Below, one piece after another: positions 42,398-49,398 of a DNA stretch of 64,000 nucleotides. Where the stretch lies: NCBI RefSeq assembly GCF_034531395.1, contig NZ_JARVCO010000007.1, positions 372,001 through 436,000 on the forward strand, given 5' to 3'. Position numbers and translations under genes: made by a program. The stretch comes from Pontiella agarivorans (GTDB taxonomy: Bacteria > Verrucomicrobiota > Kiritimatiellia > Kiritimatiellales > Pontiellaceae). Numbering within the stretch: the first letter of the stretch is position 1; every line of letters starts with the position of its first letter. A model generated the notes under the pieces. It saw nothing but the letters and a program-made list of their open reading frames with translations, had not been told where the DNA came from and did no database searches.

Positions 42398-43051
42398 TCA
42401 GGCGCCCATCGTGTAGCCGAGGCCGCGGCGGGTTTTGATGTATGCACCGCCCAGCTTGCGACGTGCATTGCAGACGTGGACATCCAGCACATTTGAGAGG
42501 GAGTCGTCGTCCTCGTTGAAAAGATGTTCATACAGTTCGGTGCGGCTGACGACGGCATCGCGATGCATCATGAGATAGTGCACCAGCGCATATTCCAACG
42601 CGGTGAGTTTGACGGGAGAACCTTCGACGGAAACGGTTTTTTTGACGGTATCAATTTCCAGCTCCTGGAAGGAGAGTGTGGCGGTTGATTTTCCTGCGGC
42701 GCGCCGGATCAGGGCCCGAAGGCGTGCGGCGAGCTCATCCATATCGAACGGTTTGACCATAAAATCATCGGAGCCCAGATCCAGTCCGCGTATCCGGTCA
42801 TCCACAGCACCGCGTGCGGTCAGAATCAGCACCGGTGTATCTTTAACTTTGCGCAGTTTTTCCATCACTTCCCAGCCGTTCATGCGGGGCATCATGATGT
42901 CGAGAATGATGGCGTCATAGTTCCACTCCACCGCCATATAAAAACCCTCTTCGCCATCTTCGGCCTGGTCGACGGCATAGCCCTCATCTTTCAGGGCCAT
43001 GGCCAGCGCTTCTCTGAGATCCGCTTCATCTTCCACAATCAGCAACTTCAT
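42398..43051 (-). CDS. OmpR-family response regulator
   Basis: A 217-residue regulator: receiver with acidic pocket (EDEAD near 7-11), phospho-Asp in DAIILDIMMPRMNGW (about D51), and the lysine in MVKPFDMDELAARL; C-terminal winged helix ending LDVHVCNARRKLGGAYIKTRRGLGYTMGA. AAGGAGACAGCT precedes the ATG. Direct-repeat boxes of the kind OmpR/PhoB proteins bind lie ahead of this gene, the EF-hand gene and the ferredoxin operon at identical promoter positions (43085, 43769, 44490), pointing to autoregulation and activation of the neighbours. Confidence 0.93.
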   Translation of the reverse strand: MKLLIVEDEADLREALAMALKDEGYAVDQAEDGEEGFYMAVEWNYDAIILDIMMPRMNGWEVMEKLRKVKDTPVLILTARGAVDDRIRGLDLGSDDFMVKPFDMDELAARLRALIRRAAGKSTATLSFQELEIDTVKKTVSVEGSPVKLTALEYALVHYLMMHRDAVVSRTELYEHLFNEDDDSLSNVLDVHVCNARRKLGGAYIKTRRGLGYTMGA

Positions 43052-43084
43052 AGCTGTCTCCTTGATGCATACTGTAATGCGATC

Positions 43085-43118
43085 TTTATAGAGCGGCGAA
43101 CCTTAAGATCAGATTAAG
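43085..43118 (-). promoter_or_regulatory. Response-regulator box and -10 ahead of the two-component operon
   Basis: On the minus strand CTTAATCTGATCTTAAGG (43118-43101) holds two CTTAA units 11 bases apart. Exactly 10 bases later comes TATAAA (43090-43085), a fitting -10. Confidence 0.72.
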
Positions 43119-43144
43119 ATGAGGATGTCACTTTTTTCGATTAA

Positions 43145-43264
43145 ACGGGGCGTTACTATCAACGGGCCGGTGTTCTTTCGGACGATGTGTGGCCGTTCTA
43201 CGGTATTATGAATTGCCTGGCCGCTCTGGGTGAAACCGAGGCGCTGTTGGATATTGCGGAATAA
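43145..43264 (+). pseudogene. Protein-like remnant, 3' end of a lost gene
   Basis: A 39-codon frame with no start codon encodes GRYYQRAGVLSDDVWPFYG and then IMNCLAALGETEALLDIAE before TAA. The helical, amphipathic tail resembles a repeat-type (TPR-like) C-terminus. It has no ribosome-binding site and lies between divergent unrelated genes. Could be chance; no family assigned. Confidence 0.35.
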
Positions 43265-43274
43265 AATACGGGAT

Positions 43275-43547
43275 TTAGCACAGGGCGTTTTTCGAATCAT
43301 CTTCACCGTCGGTTTGCAGCCGGTGTTCCCGGATCCGAGCCGGTCTTCGCACAAAGCAGTAGGTCAGCGAACCGATAATTCCGATCAGAATAATAACGAT
43401 CAGCCAGACCAGTCTGTCACTTCCTTCGGCCGATTCATGCTTTGAGCAATCGACTATCGTCCAAATCCAGAAAACAGTCGGCAGGATCAGGAGCAGCACC
43501 ACCAGTCCGTCCGGTCCTCCGGATATTCCAAAAGAAATCGCATTCAT
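43275..43547 (-). CDS. Small PLDc-N type membrane protein
   Basis: A 90-residue protein with two hydrophobic segments (LVVLLLILPTVFWIWTIVDC and LVWLIVIILIGIIGSLTYCF) separated by KHESAEGSD, then a basic tail. This is the phospholipase-D-nuclease N-terminal (PLDc_N) membrane module as a stand-alone protein, common in bacteria and without a known function. ATG 43547 is preferred to the frame's open start at 43613 because the module begins there. Confidence 0.75.
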   Translation of the reverse strand: MNAISFGISGGPDGLVVLLLILPTVFWIWTIVDCSKHESAEGSDRLVWLIVIILIGIIGSLTYCFVRRPARIREHRLQTDGEDDSKNALC

Positions 43548-43768
43548 ATTATTCCCCAATGCTGTACTGCCGGAATTCACAGGCCGCAGGAAGCCGACTT
43601 TTCCGACATTCAACGCATTGTTTCATATATGCGTATGATGCGTCAGTATATATGTCGATTTTCCTGTCCGGGGTGAGGCGTTGCACCATACCCGGAAGGA
43701 AGGCTGCGGAGACGAACGATGGTGGCGTTGAAGTAGATAAATCCTGAATAAATCAAATCCGCTCTCCG
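43548..43768. other. Non-coding stretch before the EF-hand promoter
   Basis: No credible gene. It holds AT-rich sequence near 43625-43665 (possible promoter of the PLDc-N gene on the minus strand) and ends at the regulator box at 43769. Confidence 0.5.
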
Positions 43769-43802
43769 CTTAACGTATTCTTAAGGCAGCGGGTGCTATG
43801 TT
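43769..43802 (+). promoter_or_regulatory. Response-regulator box and -10 ahead of the EF-hand gene
   Basis: CTTAACGTATTCTTAAGG (43769-43786), then 10 bases, then TATGTT (43797-43802). The predicted transcript start lies about 50 bases before the ATG. Confidence 0.75.
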
Positions 43803-43858
43803 CACATTCAACGATCGAAAACAGCACAGAACATTTCACCAACAAGAATGGAGATACT

Positions 43859-44350
43859 ATGAAAACACAACTCATCATCGCAGCCGTATTCGCCGCCGGA
43901 GCCGCTCTTGCACAACAGCAGGGCGGGCAGGAACGCCGTGAACCTCCGACCGCGGAGCAGCTGATTGCCCGGCTGGATAAGGATAACGACGGAAAAATAT
44001 CGAAGACGGAATTCGACGGACCGTCTGAACATTTTACGCAGTTTGATGCCAACGGGGACGGTTACCTGAGCAGCAACGAACTGCCGTCCGGTCCGCCGTC
44101 CACCGGCCGGTCCGGTCAGCAGGGTATGCAGAACCCGGCGGGGGCGCAGCAGGGGACTGTCTCCGGGAGCCGTTCCGAAGCGGACTTTGTTACGCGGTTG
44201 GATAAAGACGGCGACGGCAAGGTTTCGAGCTCTGAATTTGACGGACCGTCCGAACACTTCACGCAGCTCGACCAGAACGGCGACGGATATATCAGCTCTT
44301 CCGAAGCGCCGTCGGGTCCTCCGCAGGGACAGCGCGGCGGACGTCGGTAA
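43859..44350 (+). CDS. Secreted protein with four EF-hands
   Basis: A 163-residue exported protein with signal peptide MKTQLIIAAVFAAGAALA. Four calcium-binding loops occur as two duplicated pairs: DKDNDGKISKTEF and DANGDGYLSSNEL, then DKDGDGKVSSSEF and DQNGDGYISSSEA. The phrase FDGPSEHFTQ follows the first loop in both pairs, so the pair was duplicated. Pro/Gly/Gln-rich spacers separate them and resemble the insert in the flavoprotein at 45416. A promoter with the response-regulator box lies directly upstream. Possible roles: calcium buffer or partner of the exported redox enzyme. Confidence 0.88.
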   Translation: MKTQLIIAAVFAAGAALAQQQGGQERREPPTAEQLIARLDKDNDGKISKTEFDGPSEHFTQFDANGDGYLSSNELPSGPPSTGRSGQQGMQNPAGAQQGTVSGSRSEADFVTRLDKDGDGKVSSSEFDGPSEHFTQLDQNGDGYISSSEAPSGPPQGQRGGRR

Positions 44351-44438
44351 TCATCTGTTCGACGGTCCGGGGGCATCTGCCTCCTCCACCTTCCGGGATC
44401 CCCCGGGCGGTCGACGTTATCTTTCCTCCCAACAACCG

Positions 44439-44477
44439 ATCCGGTCATTGGACGTGTTCCAATGGCCGGATTTTTTC
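44439..44477 (+). terminator. Terminator of the EF-hand gene, built on the palindrome
   Basis: ATCCGGTCATTGGA / TCCAATGGCCGGAT stem with a five-base loop and six T residues. Confidence 0.9.
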
Positions 44478-44489
44478 CGGCGCCGGTCG

Positions 44490-44523
44490 CTTAACCTTTC
44501 CTTAAGGTTTCTTCCGCTAATCT
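44490..44523 (+). promoter_or_regulatory. Response-regulator box and -10 ahead of the ferredoxin operon
   Basis: CTTAACCTTTCCTTAAGG (44490-44507), 10 bases, TAATCT (44518-44523). Spacing is the same as at 43769 and 43085. Confidence 0.75.
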
Positions 44524-44526
44524 GGA

Positions 44527-44541
44527 TTCCAACAATTGGAA
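44527..44541. repeat. Palindrome TTCCAACAATTGGAA
   Basis: Just downstream of the ferredoxin-operon -10, in the untranslated leader. Confidence 0.9.
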
Positions 44542-44564
44542 ACCAACCCATGGAGGCCGTGCTT

Positions 44565-44780
44565 ATGGCAATCGAACGAATAGACGGATGTATTGGATGC
44601 GGAACCTGTGTTTCCGCATGTCCCACCGATGTGTTGAGGCTGAATGAAAAAAACGGCAAGGCGGAGATTAAATACCTGCAGGAATGTCAGGTGTGCTACC
44701 TGTGCCAGCAATACTGTCCGGTGGATGCGATCACTATTACCGATGGACGGGTCATTCCTTCCGTAACCGCATGGGGATAA
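44565..44780 (+). CDS. 2[4Fe-4S] ferredoxin
   Basis: A 71-residue electron carrier with two four-cysteine sets: CIGCGTCVSACP and CQVCYLCQQYCP. Start is ATG 44565 with GGAGG eight bases upstream; ATG 44550 is possible but has no site. First gene of a three-gene operon with a membrane cytochrome (four bases on) and a Tat-exported flavoprotein. This resembles the iron-sulfur partner of fumarate-reductase-like complexes, although such small ferredoxins stay in the cytoplasm, so electrons would have to cross through the membrane cytochrome. Confidence 0.92.
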   Translation: MAIERIDGCIGCGTCVSACPTDVLRLNEKNGKAEIKYLQECQVCYLCQQYCPVDAITITDGRVIPSVTAWG

Positions 44781-44784
44781 ACCG

Positions 44785-45429
44785 ATGAAAAAAATGATAT
44801 TTCTAACGCTCTATTTTGCTCTATTCGCCGGTGTTCCGGTGCTGCTGGCTCTGGGGCAGGATGTGCCGGTCGGGCATACCTATCAGCAGTGGGTGCTCTT
44901 TCTGAGTCTGGCCGGTTTCGGGCTGCTGCTGGGCCTTTTCTGGCTTTCCCGGCTCTATGCCCGCGAGGCCGCGCCCATGAAATTTTCCAGCACGATGCGC
45001 TGGCATAAATATATCGGCTATGTGGGCGGCCTGTTCATGCTCGTGCATCCGGTGTTGATGATCGGCCGTCGCTTTCTGGTGGAGGAGTCGAATCCGCTGG
45101 AGAATCTTATTCTGATGGTTAAATCGCCGTTAATGCTCACGGGGATCATTGCCTGGTTCCTGCTGCTGCTGATTGTTGCTCTGGCCTTTGTTCGGAAATA
45201 TTTAAACTATCAGACGTTCCGCATCATTCACGGAATCCTTTCATTGGTGTTTGCCGTCTTTTCAACCTGGCATGTCATCCGGATCGGACGGCACAGCAAC
45301 CTGGTGATGTCGGTTTTCTGGATCCTGGCGGCCGGGACCGCATGTATCAGCCTGCTGCTGGCCTATCTGCCGGTGCATAAAGCAGCCCCTGTAAAAATTT
45401 ACGAAGGAGAAACGCATGAACCCGCTTAA
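44785..45429 (+). CDS. Ferric-reductase-like b-type cytochrome
   Basis: A 214-residue membrane protein with about six hydrophobic segments. Histidine pairs WHKYIGYVGGLFMLVHPV (about 71-88) and FRIIHGILSLVFAVFSTWH (about 150-168), each spaced by 13-14 residues on one helix, would hold two b haems as in the ferric-reductase/cytochrome b561-like fold. No FAD or NAD domain is attached, so reductant must come from the neighbouring ferredoxin. The stop overlaps the flavoprotein gene by 14 bases. Likely role: carry electrons from ferredoxin outward to the exported flavoenzyme. Confidence 0.85.
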   Translation: MKKMIFLTLYFALFAGVPVLLALGQDVPVGHTYQQWVLFLSLAGFGLLLGLFWLSRLYAREAAPMKFSSTMRWHKYIGYVGGLFMLVHPVLMIGRRFLVEESNPLENLILMVKSPLMLTGIIAWFLLLLIVALAFVRKYLNYQTFRIIHGILSLVFAVFSTWHVIRIGRHSNLVMSVFWILAAGTACISLLLAYLPVHKAAPVKIYEGETHEPA

Positions 45430-47191
45430 TACCAAATTTAAACGTCGCGGATTTCTCGGTGCGGTCGGTGGCGGCTGTGCGGTGATCAGTGCCGCCGCTT
45501 ACGCAAACCGGGAAATGCCGGCCGGCACCGAAGCCCGCCCGCCGATATCGCATGGTGTCGGCCCGTCGGTGAAAAAGAAAAATGCAACCGCAGGAAAGCT
45601 GATGCAGGTGACTGCCGATGTGCTGGTGGTCGGCGGCGGTATGGCCGGGGTGTTTGCCGCGGTGAAGGCGCACGACAGCGGGGCACGGGTGGTGCTGGTG
45701 GACAAGGGCGCGGTCGGCCGGTCCGGCCAGACCCCGTTTGCCCGCGGTATTTTCCGGTTCGATGAAAAGGACGGAATGAGCAAAGCGGAATACTTAATGA
45801 AAACCGCCGAAGCGGCAGAGTATATGAACAACCCGGCTTACACGGAACTGCTGCTCGATCAGTCGGCCGCTGTGGTTGATGAACTGGAATCCTGGGGCTT
45901 TTTTGAAGAGGCCACCTATACCAAGGCGATGAACAAACCGCTCAAAGAACGAAAGATCCGGGTCATTGAGCGCGTCATGCTCACTCATCTTCTGGAGAAA
46001 GGCGGAAAAGCGGCCGGAGCGATGGGACTTTACATCGATAAAAACGAGTCCATTGCCATTCATGCCAGGAGCGTCATTCTCTGCACCGGAGCCAGCGGAT
46101 TTAAACCAACCGGCTGGCAGATCGGAGCCCAGACGGCCGATGGGGATGCCATGGCCTACCGTATCGGGGCCGAGATCAGCGGAAAAGAGTGGGTAGACGG
46201 ACATGGCGGAACCAATTTCGGTCTGGAAGGAAAGCCGATGATCACCGCTTCGAATACCGAGGAAATCCGCGGCATGCTCGGCGTTGAGCAGAATATTGAG
46301 GTCGAAAAAAACGGCCCGTCTGTCGGCGGCATGATGGGACCGCCTCGCGGCGGCGGTGAAAAGGGCGCGCACCGCGGCCCGCCGCCCGGCGGCGGCGAAT
46401 CCGGGGATCGGCGCGGCCCGCCTCCGGACGGGGATAAAATGGCCGGTGGTCCGGGAGGTCCTCCCGGAGGCGGCGGTCATGGCGGCCCGCCGCCCGGAGG
46501 AAAAGGAAGCAAGGGACCCATCGTGATCGGCGGGGTTTCGGCGGGGATGTCGAATCATAAGGCGGAAGGGCTGTTTCCTCAGGATGATCAATGTTCTTCC
46601 AATATTCCGGGACTCTATGCTGCCGGTGATTCGCTTTGCTCCATGCAGAACGGTGGAATTTATACACAGGTCGGCTCTTCGCTCGCCGGTTCCGCCGCGC
46701 AGGGAGCGCTGGCCGGAAAAACTGCGGCGCGTTATGCAGCGACAGTACAGGCGAGCCGGGTGACCGATGAAGATCTGAACCTGATCCGGAGCGATATGTA
46801 TGCCCCCTATCTGCGGGAACGCGGTTTTTCCCCGCGCTGGGTGACCCAGACCATGCAGAGTGTGATGATTCCGAATTTTATTCTTTATGTTAAAAGCAAA
46901 GAACGGCTGCAGGCTGCGCTGACCTATATTGAATATATCCGCGATCATCAGGTTCCGCTGCTGAAAGCGGATGATCTGCATGAGCTGCGCCTCTGTCATG
47001 AAACCGCGAATATGGTGCTCAATGCCGAGATGAAACTGCGGGCATCGCTGATGCGAACAGAAAGTCGCGGAAGCCATTACCGTGAAGATTATCCGGAGCG
47101 CAACGACGATGAATGGCTCTGCTGGATTAAGATCCGTCAGGATAAAAACGGAAATATGGAAACCGTGAAACATCCGGTTCCTGCAGTCTGA
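45416..47191 (+). CDS. Tat-exported FAD oxidoreductase (fumarate-reductase-like)
   Basis: A 591-residue flavoprotein. Twin-arginine signal FKRRGFLGAVGGG starts it, then the FAD site VLVVGGGMAGVFAAVKAHDSGARV (with G-x-G-x-x-G) and VDKGAVGRSGQTPFARG, and later GLYAAGDSLCSMQNGG. The fold is that of fumarate reductase/succinate dehydrogenase flavoproteins; I do not see a certain set of fumarate-binding residues, so substrate is open. Very unusual: residues about 300-366 are an insert of Gly, Pro, Arg and Asp (GPPPGGG repeats), in frame and with normal codon use. It is exported folded, opposite the ferredoxin, via the membrane cytochrome. Confidence 0.86.
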   Translation: MNPLNTKFKRRGFLGAVGGGCAVISAAAYANREMPAGTEARPPISHGVGPSVKKKNATAGKLMQVTADVLVVGGGMAGVFAAVKAHDSGARVVLVDKGAVGRSGQTPFARGIFRFDEKDGMSKAEYLMKTAEAAEYMNNPAYTELLLDQSAAVVDELESWGFFEEATYTKAMNKPLKERKIRVIERVMLTHLLEKGGKAAGAMGLYIDKNESIAIHARSVILCTGASGFKPTGWQIGAQTADGDAMAYRIGAEISGKEWVDGHGGTNFGLEGKPMITASNTEEIRGMLGVEQNIEVEKNGPSVGGMMGPPRGGGEKGAHRGPPPGGGESGDRRGPPPDGDKMAGGPGGPPGGGGHGGPPPGGKGSKGPIVIGGVSAGMSNHKAEGLFPQDDQCSSNIPGLYAAGDSLCSMQNGGIYTQVGSSLAGSAAQGALAGKTAARYAATVQASRVTDEDLNLIRSDMYAPYLRERGFSPRWVTQTMQSVMIPNFILYVKSKERLQAALTYIEYIRDHQVPLLKADDLHELRLCHETANMVLNAEMKLRASLMRTESRGSHYREDYPERNDDEWLCWIKIRQDKNGNMETVKHPVPAV

Positions 47192-47218
47192 TTCTGCTCC
47201 TGTGCTCAGGTGGTACCG

Positions 47219-47256
47219 TTCCGGCCGTTGAAATTTCCAATGGCCGGATTTTTTTC
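47219..47256 (+). terminator. Terminator of the ferredoxin-cytochrome-flavoprotein operon
   Basis: TCCGGCCGTTG / CAATGGCCGGA stem around an AAATTTC loop, then seven T residues. Its right arm (TTCCAATGGCCGGA) is the same as in the terminator at 44439. Confidence 0.9.
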
Positions 47257-47280
47257 AGGACGGTATCGGGGAGTGCTGCA

Positions 47281-48333
47281 TTATTTAAGATAGCGAAGGA
47301 CAAACTGAACCATCGCTTCAAAGGGGGCGGAGCGGGAGTCGTAGTCGGCACTGGTGGTCCGGACATAATCAATGTTCAGTTTATCCATGGCTTCAGCCAG
47401 ATGGATGCCGAAGTCGGGATGATGAATGTTGCCGGGCTGGCGGGTTTTTTCCGAGTGGTAGATGAAGACCGGCGGGTCATCCGCAGTCAGATGATTGATG
47501 GGCGAGGCCTCTTTGATCAGCGCATCGAGTTTTTTGTCGACCGGGTCCGTTTCCCAGTTCCAGTCGGCGGGAAGTCCGTAGAACGGTTTTAACGCGGAAT
47601 CATCGAAGGCGATGCCGGGAATGATTTTCTGTATTACACGCGGATCGTAGGTGGACTGCATACTGAAGGCCAGGGCACAGGTGAGGCGGGTGGACTGTTG
47701 TTCAACAGGGTCCTGGCTTTCCGGATTTTTAAGGTCGTCATGAAATGCAAGCCACTGGGCAATGCCGGATCCGGCCGAACCGCCGCCGGCCGCGACCTTT
47801 CCGGGATGAATATTCCATGCTCCGGCTTTGGATCGGAGGAACTGGATGGCCCGGGCGCTGTCGTGCATCTGAGCCGGGAAAGGGGCGATCCCGGAAAGAC
47901 GATAGTTGATCGAGGCCACGGATACGCCGTTGGATAGAAAACCTTCGAGCAGAATCGGGTTGAGGGTCGATTTATCGCCGCTTCGGAATCCGCCGCCGTG
48001 AATGAAAACGAAAAGCGGAGCGGGGGTCTGTGATTCCGCCTGCCAGAAATCGAACGTCATGGAATCATATGCTCCGTAGGAAACATCGGAAAAGGTCGGG
48101 GTGCGTTTCTGCAGCCGTTTCCGCTGATTATTCTGCGGCTGTTTTTTTATCTGACCGCGAGCGGCCCGCAGTTCGGCCAGAGTTAAAATCCCGTCGTTGT
48201 CGGCATCGAGCTCCGGCCGCCGCTCCAGCAGCTTTTTCAGCCGGTCATCATTTGTCGATGTTGGTGCGCTGCGCTGGGCAAATCCCGCTGACACGGTCAG
48301 AAGGGCAAAAAATATCGCGGTTTCTTTTTTCAT
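47281..48333 (-). CDS. Secreted alpha/beta-hydrolase with N-terminal EF-hand
   Basis: A 350-residue exported esterase. Signal peptide to about residue 19 (AGFAQ), then one EF-hand DADNDGILTLAEL, then the hydrolase fold: oxyanion motif FIHGGGFRSGD and nucleophile GGGSAGSG. This matches the BD-FAE/esterase-lipase group typical of planctomycetes and verrucomicrobia that deacetylates plant or algal polysaccharides. The catalytic histidine is hard to place at the C-terminus (expected near ADYDSRSAPF), so activity deserves doubt. It converges with the flavoprotein operon. Confidence 0.84.
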   Translation of the reverse strand: MKKETAIFFALLTVSAGFAQRSAPTSTNDDRLKKLLERRPELDADNDGILTLAELRAARGQIKKQPQNNQRKRLQKRTPTFSDVSYGAYDSMTFDFWQAESQTPAPLFVFIHGGGFRSGDKSTLNPILLEGFLSNGVSVASINYRLSGIAPFPAQMHDSARAIQFLRSKAGAWNIHPGKVAAGGGSAGSGIAQWLAFHDDLKNPESQDPVEQQSTRLTCALAFSMQSTYDPRVIQKIIPGIAFDDSALKPFYGLPADWNWETDPVDKKLDALIKEASPINHLTADDPPVFIYHSEKTRQPGNIHHPDFGIHLAEAMDKLNIDYVRTTSADYDSRSAPFEAMVQFVLRYLK

Positions 48334-48538
48334 GATTGATGTCCTTTTTCAATAAACGCTGATTTTACGGATTTTAGTGCATCTTCATCATTAACTTAAT
48401 GAAACCGGTGTTATGTTTATGTCCCCTTCATGGGGAACTTCACCAGCATGAAGGCTTTCTGTTTACTGGTATTGACGGCGCTCATTTCCGGCTGCTGGAT
48501 TTCCCGGCGGCCGGAATATTTCACGTGTATGATTGCTT

Positions 48539-48553
48539 TTCCAATGCCTGGAA
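48539..48553. repeat. Palindrome TTCCAATGCCTGGAA
   Basis: In the leader of the NagD-like gene. Confidence 0.9.
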
Positions 48554-48593
48554 AAGGGGGTATCGTGTGCAGACTTTTCAATCAGGAGCAATC

Positions 48594-49373
48594 ATGGAAA
48601 TTCTGCGGAATAAAAAGGCGTTCATTTGCGATATGGACGGGGTGATTTATCACGGTAAAAATCTGCTGCCCGGTGTTGCGGAGTTTGTGAACTGGCTGAA
48701 GACGGAGCATAAAAAATTTCTGTTTCTCACGAATAACAGCGCGCTGACCTTGCGTGAGCTGAGCGAAAAACTGGGACGCATGGGGCTGGATGTCGATGAA
48801 TCCCATTTTTATTCCAGTGCCCGGGCAACGGCGGCTTTTCTGGCCAGCCAGAAGCCGAACGGAACAGCTTATGTGATCGGTGATGCCGGGATCATCAATG
48901 CGCTTTATGATGAAGGGTATTCCATCAACGATACCAATCCGGATTATGTGGTGGTGAGCGAAGGCGACAATTATGATTATGCCCGCATCTGCAAAGCCAC
49001 CCGGCTGGTGAACGAAGGAGCCAAGCTGATCGGTACCAATCCGGATCTCACCGGCCCGGTGGAGGGCGGCGTGCTGATTCCTTCAACCGGGGCGCTGCTG
49101 GCGCCGATTGAGCTGGCGACCGGCAGTAAGGCCTATTATGTCGGGAAACCCAATCCGCTGATGATGCGCAATGCGCTGAAAAAGCTGGGGTGTCAGCGTG
49201 AAGAGACGGTGATTGTCGGGGACCGTATGGATACGGATATGATCGCGGGTATTGAAGCGGAGATTGCCACCTGCCTTGTGCTGAGCGGAGTCAGTTCGCG
49301 CGAGAATGTCAAACAGTTTGCCTATGGTCCGGATTATATTCTCAACGGCGTCGGTGATATTGTGCCGTCATAA
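48594..49373 (+). CDS. HAD-IIA phosphatase, NagD-like
   Basis: A 259-residue HAD hydrolase: FICDMDGVIYHGKNLLPG (nucleophile D and acid D at the start), FLTNNS, the lysine near KAYYVGKPNPLMM, and GDRMDTDMIAGIEAEI. That set is the NagD/phosphoglycolate-type subclass IIA, dephosphorylating nucleotide monophosphates or small sugar phosphates. ATG 48594 follows AGGAGCAATC; the frame runs back to 48399 but without homology. A palindrome at 48539 lies in the leader. Confidence 0.9.
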   Translation: MEILRNKKAFICDMDGVIYHGKNLLPGVAEFVNWLKTEHKKFLFLTNNSALTLRELSEKLGRMGLDVDESHFYSSARATAAFLASQKPNGTAYVIGDAGIINALYDEGYSINDTNPDYVVVSEGDNYDYARICKATRLVNEGAKLIGTNPDLTGPVEGGVLIPSTGALLAPIELATGSKAYYVGKPNPLMMRNALKKLGCQREETVIVGDRMDTDMIAGIEAEIATCLVLSGVSSRENVKQFAYGPDYILNGVGDIVPS

Positions 49374-49398
49374 AAAATCTGCTGGATGTGCTGCGTAT

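Noticed and set aside
46315-46515. GC-rich low-complexity block as possible frameshift or assembly error
   Set aside because: The reading frame and FAD-protein similarity continue on both sides, so it is kept as a genuine insert, though length may vary.
45794-47173. Open minus-strand frame of 459 codons
   Set aside because: Shadow of the flavoprotein gene, which has FAD motifs and a Tat signal.
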